Positions 1-7,578 of a stretch of DNA of 64,000 nucleotides are shown one piece after another. Where the stretch lies: positions 62,001 to 126,000 of the forward strand of contig NZ_SPQO01000012.1 of assembly GCF_004570325.1 (NCBI RefSeq), written 5' to 3'. This DNA is from Mycobacterium sp. PS03-16. GTDB lineage: Bacteria; Actinomycetota; Actinomycetes; Mycobacteriales; Mycobacteriaceae. The translations under genes were made by a program, and so were the position numbers. Below the pieces are notes generated by a model that was not told the DNA's origin, did no database searches, and saw nothing but the letters and a program-made list of their open reading frames with translations. The first letter of the stretch is position 1. Every line of letters starts with the position of its first letter.

Positions 1-1242
1 GTAGCGCTCGACGTAGAGGAACTGCTTGCCGATCAGTACCAGCTCGCGCGGCAGCTTGACATCGTAGGCGTCGGCCAGCGCGGAGAGCTGCTTGCCGATC
101 TCGGCGTAGCTGAGGTCGCCGAGCGTCTTCATCGTCAGCGGCGTCGCGAACCTCTCCAGGTCCTTGGCGGCCTGCGCTTCGGGCTTCACCGTGCCGACCG
201 CGCCCATCATCACCACGATCTTGCCCGCGGCGGCGTGGTCCTTCTTGACCAGCAGCGCGTACACCAACTCTCGCAGCAGCCAGCGGGTACGCGGGTCGAT
301 GCGGCCCATGATGCCGAAGTCGAAGAACACGATCTTGCCGTCGTCGTCGACATAGAGGTTGCCGGCGTGCAAGTCGCCGTGGAACAGGCCGTGTTTGAGG
401 CCGCCCTCGAAGACGCTGAACAGCAGCGCCTTGACCAGTTCGGTGCCGTCGAAGCCTTTCTTGCGGATGGCCGGGGCGTCGTCGATGCGCACACCGCTGA
501 CGCGCTCCATGGTGAGCACCCGTTCGCTGGTGAGGTCCCAGTACACCTGCGGCACCCGGATGTTCTGGCCCAGCGGCGAGGCGTGCATGTGCGACACCCA
601 CGCGTCCATCGACTGGGCCTCGAGCCGGAAGTCGAGCTCCTCGGCGAGGTTGTCGGCGAAGTCGGCGACCACATCCTGGGCGGACAGGCGCTGGCCGAGC
701 TTGGCGAACTCGACGACGCGGGCGCCGCGCTTGAGGATCTGCAGATCGGCGGCGACGCGGCGGCGGATGCCCGGCCGCTGGATCTTGACGACCACCTCTT
801 CGCCGGTGTGCAGGGTCGCGTAGTGCACCTGGGCGATCGAGGCGCTGGCGAACGGCTTCTCATCGAAGCTCTTGTAGAGGTTCTTCGGGTCGTCGCCGAG
901 TTCCTCGCGCAGCAGCTTGGCCACCTGCTCGGGGTCGGCCGGCGGCACCCGGTCGAGCAGGCCGCGGAACTCCCTGGACAGCGGCTCGCCGAACGCGCCC
1001 GGGCTCGACGCGATGATCTGGCCGAACTTCACATACGTCGGGCCCAGATCGGCGAAGGTCTGCGGGACCTGCTTGACGATCTTCTGCGAGAGCGAGCCGC
1101 GGCCGCCGAGGTTCGTGACCACCCGCGCGCCGGTGCGGGTGAGCTGCCACCCGGTCGCGCCGATACGGGCGGCTTCGACCGGCAGAGGCACCCGGTCCAG
1201 CTTGGCGACCTCGCGGTGCTGGGTCTTTCGCGTGACACTCAT
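1..1242 (-). CDS. AarF/UbiB-type ABC1 atypical kinase, cut by left edge
   Basis: The ATG is at 1242 and the frame is open to base 1, so 414 residues are visible and the C-terminus is missing. It belongs to the ABC1/ADCK/UbiB atypical kinase family. In order I see the KxGQ-type motif KFGQ (residues 72-75), the Ala-rich loop ASIAQVH (134-140), the ATP-site lysine in VVVKIQRPG (about 153), the catalytic HGDLHAGN (288-295) and the metal-binding DFG (308-310). All key residues are intact. Family members are linked to quinone or lipid metabolism and respiration; the substrate here is unknown. It is transcribed divergently from the small secreted gene at 1400. It corresponds in position to Rv0647c of M. 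tuberculosis (from memory). Confidence 0.9.
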   Translation of the reverse strand, partial: MSVTRKTQHREVAKLDRVPLPVEAARIGATGWQLTRTGARVVTNLGGRGSLSQKIVKQVPQTFADLGPTYVKFGQIIASSPGAFGEPLSREFRGLLDRVPPADPEQVAKLLREELGDDPKNLYKSFDEKPFASASIAQVHYATLHTGEEVVVKIQRPGIRRRVAADLQILKRGARVVEFAKLGQRLSAQDVVADFADNLAEELDFRLEAQSMDAWVSHMHASPLGQNIRVPQVYWDLTSERVLTMERVSGVRIDDAPAIRKKGFDGTELVKALLFSVFEGGLKHGLFHGDLHAGNLYVDDDGKIVFFDFGIMGRIDPRTRWLLRELVYALLVKKDHAAAGKIVVMMGAVGTVKPEAQAAKDLERFATPLTMKTLGDLSYAEIGKQLSALADAYDVKLPRELVLIGKQFLYVERY

Positions 1243-1399
1243 GGGTCCCAGTGTCTCAAAAGCGACCGTGGGTTCGGAAAATGTGTGGAAGGGGTCACAG
1301 TGCGTTAACCCGCGCGTGTGGATTTGCTCATCTCGGCTGCTCATAAGTAACGGGGTTCGGGGTATCGCTGTTGCACCTTTCGCGTCGTAAGGGGTTGAT

Positions 1400-1720
1400 A
1401 TGAGCAAGCGCAGTGCAAGCATCGCCGGTGTGGTGTCCCTGGTGGTCAGCGCGTCGATCGGGCTGGCGAGCCCGGCGGCCGCCGCCACCGAGTGGGAGAT
1501 GCCGGATGTCGAGGGCCAGATCCTGCAGTCGGCCTGGGACGCCGTGCTGGCGACCTCCGAGGGCGCCGTGGTCCCCGCGACGTCGTCGGCCGACGGCATG
1601 CCCTACGAGCAGATCAACCTGACGAACTGGGTGGTCTGCGCGCAGTCGCCGTCGGAGGGCGGGACCTTCTCGGCCGAGGAGCCGCCGGAGCTCGAGGTGG
1701 CGCGCTTCAACCAGTGCTGA
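1400..1720 (+). CDS. small secreted protein, PASTA-like
   Basis: This 106-residue protein has a clear Sec signal peptide: basic MSKRSAS, a hydrophobic stretch, then an Ala-rich cleavage zone near ASPAAAA (about residue 28). The mature part is about 78 residues. It contains MPDVEGQILQSAWDAV and later NWVVCAQSPSEGGTFS, which resembles the PASTA pattern (PDVxGxxxxxAxxxL ... QxPxxG). PASTA domains bind peptidoglycan muropeptides or beta-lactams, but this assignment is by eye and the spacing is unusual. Two cysteines, one at the extreme C-terminus, could form a disulphide. The start is supported by AAGGGG about 5 bases upstream of the ATG. It is acidic overall. Function is unknown; a periplasmic or cell-wall role is inferred. 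Confidence 0.78.
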   Translation: MSKRSASIAGVVSLVVSASIGLASPAAAATEWEMPDVEGQILQSAWDAVLATSEGAVVPATSSADGMPYEQINLTNWVVCAQSPSEGGTFSAEEPPELEVARFNQC

Positions 1721-1759
1721 GGCTTGTGCCGTCGGACCGGGCTGCACTGGTGGCGAAAT

Positions 1760-1791
1760 GGCGCTGACCTACCGCTGAACGGCACAGCGCC
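1760..1791. terminator. possible hairpin downstream of the secreted-protein gene
   Basis: GGCGCTG (1760-1766) and CAGCGCC (1785-1791) form a 7-bp perfect stem with an 18-base loop, 39 bases after the stop codon. No T-run follows. The rest of 1721-1944 holds nothing I can support as a gene. Confidence 0.3.
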
Positions 1792-1944
1792 TCACGCGAC
1801 GCCTCATGGTGCTCACCTCATGAGTGCTGCGCGTACTCGCCGGGGCTCGTCGACCCACGGATGGCCGACGAAGCGTGTCGCGCTGTCAGCGAGCCGGTGT
1901 GGTTGTGCTCGGGCCTGCGCTACTTCCGGGGCGGTCCGACGGAG

Positions 1945-2133
1945 TCAGACCGCGTGCATTGCGCGTTTGATTTTTGGTAGCCCGACGGGCATGTGGCCGG
2001 TCTGCGTACTGTGTTCGAGCACGTCATTCACGGCCAAGCCGCGAAACCAGCGGCGTTTGCCTTCGTAACCACATTGGCACCGCGCCTGGTTGTTGAGCCA
2101 GTTCACGAGTAGGTAGGCATGGTGCTCCGACAT
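1945..2133 (-). CDS. small CxC...HxxxxxH putative zinc-binding protein
   Basis: I do not recognise a named family. The favoured start is the ATG at 2133 (62 residues); an in-frame ATG at 2190 would give 81 residues but adds an AT-rich, atypically coded N-terminus. From the 2133 start the protein has C19-x-C21 followed by G, E, basic residues, aromatic residues and then H41-x5-H47 (LEHSTQTGHMP), a spacing that suggests one zinc-binding site. This looks like a compact treble-clef or zinc-ribbon unit. It stands alone between the secreted gene and the DUF2236 gene in a pocket of lower GC than its neighbours, which hints at transfer. RNA or DNA binding is only a guess. Confidence 0.55.
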   Translation of the reverse strand: MSEHHAYLLVNWLNNQARCQCGYEGKRRWFRGLAVNDVLEHSTQTGHMPVGLPKIKRAMHAV

Positions 2134-2351
2134 GTCGCCACGGTACACCGAGCAAACTGCAAAGCCATTAAGATTTGCATAATCAATCATCTGCCATGCG
2201 GCAGCGCGACAGGTGCCCGTGACGTCTGTAGCCGGTGCGTCCCGTGCGCTATCGCGACACGAGTCCGAACATCGTGGCGATTGCCGTCATCACGATGCGG
2301 GAGCCACGGCTTCGACGTCCGTTCCCACGGGCGCACGCACCGTCCTCTTGC

Positions 2352-3344
2352 TCAGGCGAAGCTGTGCTCGATCTCCTCGCGGCTGCGGGCGGGATCCGAA
2401 CCCAGGACGTAGCTCGGGACGGTGTGCGGGACCGTCGTCCCCGCCTCGACCCTGGCCTGGGCCTGCCGGAACTCCGGCGTCGCGCCGGCCGCGGTGTGCA
2501 GGCCGTTGATGATGCCCCACACCGCGGTGCGCCGGGCGGTGCGCTCGACGACGTTGGGGTCGCGGTGCTGGATGAGCTGTTTGGCCCATTTCGGCATGGT
2601 GTCGCGGATCGCCCAGTCGACGACGCTCTGCGGCAGCCCGACGTTCGAGCCGGTGGCCATCGCGGTGCCGTGCGTGACCGCCAGACGCGGCAGATACGAC
2701 CGCAGGCATTCGGCCGTCTCGGCCTTGGTGGCAGGCAGGTCGGTGCCGCCGAGTGCGTGCCCGACGCGGACGAACTCGCCGTAGTAGCGGTCGATCGCCT
2801 TGCCGCGCAACGGGTTCGGATGGTAGAGCTGGTGCGCGGTGGCGATGCCCCAGACCACCGTGGCGTAGTTCCAGCGCAGCCAGTCCGGATCGTCGGCGTC
2901 GTAGCGCAACCCGTCGGGGCGCACGCCCTTGATGGTGTGGTGCATCGAGCGCACCGTGGTGGCCAGCCGCTCGGCGGTCTCGGTGGACCCGTAGGCGGTG
3001 CCGATGAAGAACGCCACCGAATGGCCGAGCCGCGCCATCGCACCCGCCGGATCGAGGCGCCCGGTGGCCGCGCCGTCGTCGTCGCGCTCGACCAGGCGGG
3101 AGTGGTGCATACCCATCCAGAAGATGCTGGGATCCAGCCGCTCCATGTACGCCGCACACTGCAGCCCGAAGATCAGCGCCTCCATGTGCGAATGGACGTG
3201 CCACACCGCGCTGCCCGGGCCGAACCAGCCCGGATCACCCACCGGCGCCGCGAACTCCATCCCGCGGAAGTAGTTGCGCCGGATGCTGCCGTAATCGAGC
3301 CGGCGGCGCAGCAGTTGCAGGGCGATCTCGTGCGGCATGTCCAC
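2352..3344 (-). CDS. DUF2236 / MpaB-like oxygenase family protein
   Basis: This 330-residue protein is of the DUF2236 type, a family that includes MpaB/latex-clearing-protein-like haem oxygenase relatives abundant in mycobacteria. The N-terminal third has the conserved block GPGSAVWHVHSHMEALIFG (about residues 42-60), with His49 and His51 as possible metal or haem ligands. Further conserved His and Arg residues occur in SMHHTIKGV and the WGIATAHQLYHPN region. I chose the GTG at 3344 because AGGAGG lies 7 bases before it; the ATG at 3338 would be too far from that site. It is divergent from the TetR gene at 3433 and shares an 88-bp intergenic region with a palindrome, so it is probably that regulator's target. 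The substrate is unknown. Confidence 0.82.
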   Translation of the reverse strand: MDMPHEIALQLLRRRLDYGSIRRNYFRGMEFAAPVGDPGWFGPGSAVWHVHSHMEALIFGLQCAAYMERLDPSIFWMGMHHSRLVERDDDGAATGRLDPAGAMARLGHSVAFFIGTAYGSTETAERLATTVRSMHHTIKGVRPDGLRYDADDPDWLRWNYATVVWGIATAHQLYHPNPLRGKAIDRYYGEFVRVGHALGGTDLPATKAETAECLRSYLPRLAVTHGTAMATGSNVGLPQSVVDWAIRDTMPKWAKQLIQHRDPNVVERTARRTAVWGIINGLHTAAGATPEFRQAQARVEAGTTVPHTVPSYVLGSDPARSREEIEHSFA

Positions 3345-3386
3345 GGCGGGGCCTCCTGTGGGTCGTCGGGCCCAGCCTACCGCTTT

Positions 3387-3402
3387 GGTTACAACTGTGA
3401 CC
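3387..3402. promoter_or_regulatory. candidate TetR operator between DUF2236 and tetR genes
   Basis: GGTTACAACTGTGACC is a 16-bp imperfect palindrome (GGTnACAnnTGTnACC), extended by T on the left and A on the right. It overlaps TGACCA (3398-3403), which is 17 bases upstream of the -10 box TAGGCT (3421-3426) of the TetR gene, so binding there would shut down that promoter. Confidence 0.55.
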
Positions 3403-3432
3403 AGACCGCGCGCCGGCCGATAGGCTGAGGCG
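3398..3432 (+). promoter_or_regulatory. leaderless promoter of the TetR gene at 3433
   Basis: TGACCA (3398-3403), a 17-base spacer and TAGGCT (3421-3426) are followed by exactly 6 bases and then the ATG at 3433. Transcription would start at the A of the start codon. No Shine-Dalgarno site precedes the ATG, which fits a leaderless mRNA. Confidence 0.55.
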
Positions 3433-4029
3433 ATGCCGACACCCACCCGCTGGGCCGGCGTGCCGCTCACCGACCGGCGCGCCGAACGCCGCGCGCTGCT
3501 CATCGATGCGGCGCTGCGGCTGTTCGGCGACGGGGGAGAAGCCGCGCTGGCGGTGCGCTCGGTCTGCCGGGAATGCGGGCTGAACACCCGCTACTTCTAC
3601 GAGAGCTTCACCGACACCGACGATCTGCTCGGCGCCCTCTACGACCAGGTGAGCGCGCAGTTGGCCGCCGAGGTCGCGAACGCCATGGCCGCCGAGGGCA
3701 CGCTGCGCGACCGCACCCGGGCCGGCATCGCCGCGGTGCTCGACTTCAGTTCGGCCGACCCGCGGCGGGGCCGGGTGCTGTTCACCGACGCCCGCGCCAA
3801 CCCGGTGCTGACCGCGCGCCGCGCCGCCACCCAGGACCAGCTGCGCGAGGCCGTGCTGGTCGAGGGATGGCGGCTGCACCCCGACTCCGATCCGGTCGCC
3901 GCGCAGATCGGCGCCGCGATGTACACCGGCGCGATGGCCGAACTGGCCCAGCAGTGGCTGGCCGGCACGCTCGGCGACGACCTCGACGCCGTCGTCGACC
4001 ACGCGCTGCGGCTGGTGCTCGACCGCTGA
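3433..4029 (+). CDS. TetR family transcriptional regulator
   Basis: This 198-residue protein has an N-terminal TetR helix-turn-helix at about residues 15-65 (RRALLIDAALRLFGDGG ... VRSVCRECGLNTRYFYESF), followed by a helical ligand-binding domain. The ATG at 3433 sits 6 bases after a -10 box, indicating a leaderless transcript. The gene is divergent from a DUF2236 gene with a palindrome between them, the usual arrangement for local repression and autoregulation. A stem-loop follows the stop codon and separates it from the convergent DinB gene. The effector is unknown. Confidence 0.88.
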   Translation: MPTPTRWAGVPLTDRRAERRALLIDAALRLFGDGGEAALAVRSVCRECGLNTRYFYESFTDTDDLLGALYDQVSAQLAAEVANAMAAEGTLRDRTRAGIAAVLDFSSADPRRGRVLFTDARANPVLTARRAATQDQLREAVLVEGWRLHPDSDPVAAQIGAAMYTGAMAELAQQWLAGTLGDDLDAVVDHALRLVLDR

Positions 4030-4080
4030 CTGCACGGTTGGTGTACGCGAACGCCGGTGGCGGCGTCATCAACCGTGCAG
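4030..4080. terminator. bidirectional terminator hairpin between convergent genes
   Basis: CTGCACGGTTG (4030-4040) pairs perfectly with CAACCGTGCAG (4070-4080), and a second ACGCC/GGCGT pairing lies inside the loop. It sits between the TetR gene stop (4029) and the DinB gene stop (4096). Confidence 0.6.
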
Positions 4081-4095
4081 TCGCGGGGGTGGTGG

Positions 4096-4695
4096 TCAGA
4101 CGCTCGCCGGGCGCCAGCGCTTGATGAAGTCGGTCTCCGGCCACTCCTCGTTGGCGGCCATCAGCTCGTACATCGTGGCCCGGTCGATCGACTCGCGGAT
4201 GATGTCGGCGTGCCCGGCGTGGCGGGTCAGCTCCTCGATCAGATGCAGCGCCACCCAGCGCACGTTCCAGTGCTCGATGTCCTTCGGGAACCACGGCACG
4301 TGCGGCGGCACCGGCACCGGCGCGTCGAGGTCCTTGTCGCGGAACACCTGCAGCGTCTCCTCGTTCGCCGCGCGCAGATCGGCCAGAAGGTCCGCGAGGG
4401 TCTCGTCCTCGCGCATCACGTACTGGTCGGAGTACTCGGCCATCTGCTCCTCGATGGGCCGCGGATCCGGCGGCGGGAAGTCGGGGGCGGCGGCCGCGCG
4501 CTGCGCCCACCCGCGCTGCACCCCGGCGGCGTGCTTGATCAGCCCGCCGATCGACAGCGCGCTGACCGACGGCGTCGCGCGGGCCTGCTCGTCGGTCAGG
4601 CCGTAGGCGACCGAGAAGAACGCGTTCTGGTTGAACGCGAGGAATTCGATCAGCGTCTGGCGTTCGCCGTCGGCGGGGGGCGGCATACCGGGCAT
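4096..4695 (-). CDS. DinB/DUF664 family protein (first of a tandem pair)
   Basis: This 199-residue protein is of the DinB/DUF664 four-helix-bundle type. The signature is an early GLIKHAAGVQRGW helix and a late HLIEELTRHAGHADIIRES helix; their histidines form the usual three-His metal site of DinB-like, thiol-dependent transferases. In actinobacteria relatives include mycothiol-dependent enzymes, so a mycothiol-linked detoxification or thiol-transfer role is possible. The ATG at 4695 is preceded by GAAGGG at about 9 bases. It begins 2 bases after the stop codon of the upstream DinB gene, so the pair is an operon, perhaps translationally coupled. Confidence 0.83.
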   Translation of the reverse strand: MPGMPPPADGERQTLIEFLAFNQNAFFSVAYGLTDEQARATPSVSALSIGGLIKHAAGVQRGWAQRAAAAPDFPPPDPRPIEEQMAEYSDQYVMREDETLADLLADLRAANEETLQVFRDKDLDAPVPVPPHVPWFPKDIEHWNVRWVALHLIEELTRHAGHADIIRESIDRATMYELMAANEEWPETDFIKRWRPASV

Positions 4696-4697
4696 GG

Positions 4698-5225
4698 TCA
4701 GTTTCCCTTCGTGGTGGTGGTGTGGGCGTACAGGTCTCGGATGCAGGCGATTTCGGCGCCGTGGTGGATGGCTTCGCGGTTGATGTGCAGCACCAGGGCG
4801 GTCATCGGGTAGTCGGCGTAGGGCCCCTCGGCGGGGCCGCACGGGCGGGCGAGATCATCCTCGCTCAGCCCGCGCACTCCGGTGATCCAATCGCGGTAGG
4901 CGTCGTCGAGTTGGCGCAACGCGGTGGCGGCGTCGGTGGCATACGCCCACGATTCGTAGTCGGCGGGCGGCCCGCCGAAGTGCGAATGGCTGCGGGCGGC
5001 GAACACGCCGACGATCACGTGCGCCATCCGCCAGGCGATCGTGGTGAACGGCTCGGGTTGCGGTGGCGGATAGCTGAAGTCGATCCCGCCGTCGCGGTGC
5101 ACGGTCCAGCAGCCCGGCACCGGCTCCCAGAAGTACTCGTCGTCGGTCATGCCGTTCAGGCGGGGCCGCAGCTGATGGGTCCAGTGGAAGTCCAACTGGT
5201 CGGCCAACTGCTCGGTGAGGTTCAT
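4698..5225 (-). CDS. DinB family protein (second of a tandem pair)
   Basis: This 175-residue protein also fits the DinB superfamily: an N-terminal helix with QLDFHWTHQLRPRL, a central WRMAHVIVGVFAARSHSHFGG containing His, and a C-terminal LHINREAIHHGAEIACIRDLY helix with the HxxxxHH-type metal ligands. I chose the ATG at 5225; a GTG two codons upstream (5231) is the alternative. No good ribosome site is visible, and AT-rich sequence just upstream (CCTATAGCG on this strand) suggests a near-leaderless transcript. It is first in the operon with the DinB gene at 4096-4695. Its promoter lies beside the GTAGTC operators (5284-5323), so it may be under the same repressor as the divergent DUF308 gene. 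Confidence 0.8.
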   Translation of the reverse strand: MNLTEQLADQLDFHWTHQLRPRLNGMTDDEYFWEPVPGCWTVHRDGGIDFSYPPPQPEPFTTIAWRMAHVIVGVFAARSHSHFGGPPADYESWAYATDAATALRQLDDAYRDWITGVRGLSEDDLARPCGPAEGPYADYPMTALVLHINREAIHHGAEIACIRDLYAHTTTTKGN

Positions 5226-5283
5226 GCGCACAGCGTTGCACCGCTATAGGACAGGTTTGGTCCTAAAAGCGGATGCGGTTGTT

Positions 5284-5299
5284 GTAGTCGATCCACTAC
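5284..5299. promoter_or_regulatory. GTAGTC operator box 1
   Basis: GTAGTCGATCCACTAC is a near-perfect copy of the 16-bp palindrome GTAGTC-N4-GACTAC with one changed base in the right arm. It starts 24 bp before box 2. Confidence 0.65.
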
Positions 5300-5306
5300 G
5301 CTACGT

Positions 5307-5324
5307 TGTAGTCGATCGACTACA
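5307..5324. promoter_or_regulatory. GTAGTC operator box 2 (perfect palindrome)
   Basis: TGTAGTCGATCGACTACA is an 18-bp perfect palindrome about 85 bp upstream of the DUF308 start. The same arms occur at the start codon of the convergent TetR gene (6545-6560), marking that protein as the likely binder. Confidence 0.72.
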
Positions 5325-5408
5325 GCTGGTGCGCCGGTGTCTCGACCGGTCGGTGCACCTCGAACGCCCACGCGCACAAGACCGCTCGAGGGCCGGCAAG
5401 GAGATGAC

Positions 5409-5981
5409 ATGGCCAACGCCACGCTCGACCACGATGCGGTGGATACCGACGGCTATCTGAGGTCCTACTACCTGGTGCGCGGCGCGGTCTCTGTGCTGTG
5501 GGTCGCGGCGGCGCTGGCCGTCGGCCATCAGTCAGCGCTCCTCGCCGCGGTGCTGCTGGTGCTGTATCCGGCCTGGGATGCGGTCGCCAACGTGGCGGAC
5601 GCCCGCCGGAACGGCGGAATGCGGCGCAACACCACGCAAGCGGTCAACGCGGCCGTCAGCGGCCTCACCACGATTGCGGTCGGGATCGCGCTCGCAGTCG
5701 GCCTGAACGCGGTGCTGGGCGTCTTCGGGGTGTGGGCCGGCCTGTCCGGGCTCCTACAGTTGGCGACGGCCGTCCGCCGTCGGCAGGCCGTCGGCGCCCA
5801 GTGGGTGATGGTGCTCAGCGGTGCGCAATCCACGCTCGCCGGGCTGATGTTCCTCGTGAAGGCGGGCGCCGCGGAGACGCCGGGGGTCGCCGACATCGCG
5901 CCCTACGCCGCGTTCGGCGCGTTCTACTTCCTGATGTCCGCGCTGTGGCTGACCGTGTCGGCCCGGCGACGGCGCCGGTGA
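5409..5981 (+). CDS. DUF308-like integral membrane protein
   Basis: This 190-residue protein has about six hydrophobic segments (for example SVLWVAAALAVGH, ALLAAVLLVLYPAW, TIAVGIALAVGLNAVLGV and AAFGAFYFLMSALWLTV), typical of the small DUF308/HdeD-like membrane family. The ATG at 5409 has AAGGAG 6 bases upstream. The gene is flanked upstream by two GTAGTC palindromes and is tail-to-tail (1-base gap) with a TetR gene carrying the same palindrome at its own start. The simplest reading is a TetR-controlled membrane protein induced by some stress or ligand. Biochemical function is unknown. Confidence 0.82.
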   Translation: MANATLDHDAVDTDGYLRSYYLVRGAVSVLWVAAALAVGHQSALLAAVLLVLYPAWDAVANVADARRNGGMRRNTTQAVNAAVSGLTTIAVGIALAVGLNAVLGVFGVWAGLSGLLQLATAVRRRQAVGAQWVMVLSGAQSTLAGLMFLVKAGAAETPGVADIAPYAAFGAFYFLMSALWLTVSARRRRR

Positions 5982-5982
5982 G

Positions 5983-6552
5983 TCACTCGCGCCCAAGCCC
6001 GCGCGGATCGGCGAGGTGCTCGCCGAGGACGCCCTTCGCGGGACTCGCGAGCGAGTCTGCCGGCCCGTCGGTCAACCCGGTGGCCGCCCGCAGGAACGGC
6101 CCGAACAGCCGCCACCCCAACTGCAGGGCCAGGGCGTCCGCAGTGGCCACGCGGGCGGCGTACTCGTCGTCATGGTCGGCGCGGGCGGCGGCGACGAGTT
6201 GCTCCACGTTGGGGAACCGGTGTTGGAGTCGGCCGACGTCGAACCCGTCCAACAGCGCACGGGCGATCACCCTCCAGTTCCGTTCGGCGCGGGCCTCGAC
6301 CGCCTCCGGCGACGGTTCGGCGTCGCGCACGGACTCCAGGTCCTCGGCCAGGTACTCGAGCACCGCCGCCACAACGGCCTCTTTATTGCCGATGTGGCGA
6401 AAGATCAAGCCCTGATTGATGTTCGAGCGTTCGGCGATATCGCGCAACGAGGTCGCCGCGGGGCCCCGCTCGGCGAACAGGTCAGCCGCATGCGCCAGCA
6501 CAACCGGTCGGATCCGCGCTCCCGCATCGGTCGGGCCGCCTGCTGTAGTCAC
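5983..6552 (-). CDS. TetR family regulator, probable binder of GTAGTC operators
   Basis: This 189-residue protein has a TetR HTH at about residues 18-60 (LAHAADLFAERGPAATSLRD ... INQGLIFRHIGNKEAVVAAV) and a helical C-terminal domain. The start is a GTG at 6552, lying inside the palindrome GTAGTC-ACGC-GACTAC (6545-6560). The same arms occur twice in front of the DUF308 gene that ends one base from this gene's stop. This strongly suggests autoregulation plus control of the DUF308 gene, and perhaps of the DinB operon beyond it. No ribosome site is visible, consistent with a leaderless mRNA. Confidence 0.87.
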   Translation of the reverse strand: MTTAGGPTDAGARIRPVVLAHAADLFAERGPAATSLRDIAERSNINQGLIFRHIGNKEAVVAAVLEYLAEDLESVRDAEPSPEAVEARAERNWRVIARALLDGFDVGRLQHRFPNVEQLVAAARADHDDEYAARVATADALALQLGWRLFGPFLRAATGLTDGPADSLASPAKGVLGEHLADPRGLGRE

Positions 6553-6560
6553 GCGACTAC
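6545..6560. promoter_or_regulatory. GTAGTC operator box 3 at the tetR start
   Basis: GTAGTCACGCGACTAC has perfect 6-bp arms with a 4-base spacer and covers the GTG start (6550-6552). It matches boxes 1 and 2 in arms and spacing while the spacer differs, as expected of a real dimer-binding site. Confidence 0.7.
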
Positions 6561-6576
6561 GGTAGCGCGGGGACCA

Positions 6577-7578
6577 CTACCCGCGCGTCCACTGTTCGGT
6601 CTGGGTGAGCCACAACAGGTAGCCCAGCGCGGGCAGCACGATCACCCCGGCCAGCGCGACGACGATCAGCAGCCCGACCAGCGTGGCCGGGGCGCCGGCG
6701 GCGTCGGCGATCGTCACCTCGTCGACCAACAGCCACGGATACTGGCCGACACCCCACCCGGTGATCACCGCACCGACCGCGGCCGCGGCCGGGAACCGGG
6801 CCAGCGCGTGGCGGCGCCGGAACACCAGCACCAGCGCGGCCACCCCGGCCAGCAGCGCGACCGCCAGCAGCGGCGCGGCGTGGCTGCGCAGGCCCGCCGC
6901 GAGTGTCGGCGCGTCATGGGCGACGGGGTAGAGCCCGGCGAACACGATGAGCCCGGTGACCACCCCGACCGCCAGCGTGCGCACCCGCAGGCCGTCGGCC
7001 AGCGCGTCGTCGCCGGCGCGGGCGGCGTCGGCGGTCAGGAACACCCCGGCGAGGAACACGCACGTCGCCACGGCCAGGCACCCACCCACCAGAGACGTCG
7101 GGTTGACCCACGACCCCACCCGGTCGCCGTAGCCCTGCGCCGGCACCCGCCCTGAGGCGATCGCGCCGGCCACGGTGCCCAGGAAGAACGGGCCGATCAA
7201 CGAGGAACCCGCGAAGATCGCGCCGAACAGCCTGGCCTGCGACACCGTCGCCGAATACTTGCGGAAGGCGAATGTCGCGCCGCGCAACACGATTCCGGCC
7301 AGCGCGAGCGCCAGCGGGATGAAAAGCGTGGTGGTCGCCGCCGCGAAGGTCTCCGGGAAACCGGTCCACCAGATCACCAGGATGTAGATCAGCCAGACGT
7401 GGTTGGCCTCCCACACCGGTCCGATGCTGTGGTCGACCAGCGTGCGGATCTTCGCGCCGTGCTCGGCGTCCCCGGCAGTGAGATCGTAGAAGCCCGAACC
7501 GAAGTCGGCGCCGGCGAACAGCGCGTAGGCGATCACGCCGACGAACATCGCCATCGCCACCACCGTCGCCAGCGTCAC
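6577..7578 (-). CDS. cydB: cytochrome bd-type oxidase subunit II
   Basis: This 333-residue integral membrane protein is CydB, the partner of CydA in the quinol oxidase that reduces O2. Family features include the opening GVIAYALFAGADFGSGFYDL, the conserved VDHSIGPVWEANHVWLIY block (about residues 55-72), and SLIGPFFLGTVAGAI in the middle. Eight or nine transmembrane segments are visible. The GTG at 7578 overlaps the cydA stop (GTGA), so the two subunits are translationally coupled. The order is cydA then cydB on the minus strand; no cydDC transporter genes follow. This looks like a second, AppBC/CIO-like bd oxidase rather than the main mycobacterial cydABDC locus. Confidence 0.9.
   Translation of the reverse strand: MTLATVVAMAMFVGVIAYALFAGADFGSGFYDLTAGDAEHGAKIRTLVDHSIGPVWEANHVWLIYILVIWWTGFPETFAAATTTLFIPLALALAGIVLRGATFAFRKYSATVSQARLFGAIFAGSSLIGPFFLGTVAGAIASGRVPAQGYGDRVGSWVNPTSLVGGCLAVATCVFLAGVFLTADAARAGDDALADGLRVRTLAVGVVTGLIVFAGLYPVAHDAPTLAAGLRSHAAPLLAVALLAGVAALVLVFRRRHALARFPAAAAVGAVITGWGVGQYPWLLVDEVTIADAAGAPATLVGLLIVVALAGVIVLPALGYLLWLTQTEQWTRG

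Noticed and set aside
1724-2068. Plus-strand frame of 114 codons after the secreted-protein gene
   Set aside because: Cys/Arg/Ser-rich without a domain, and it overlaps the more protein-like minus-strand frame.
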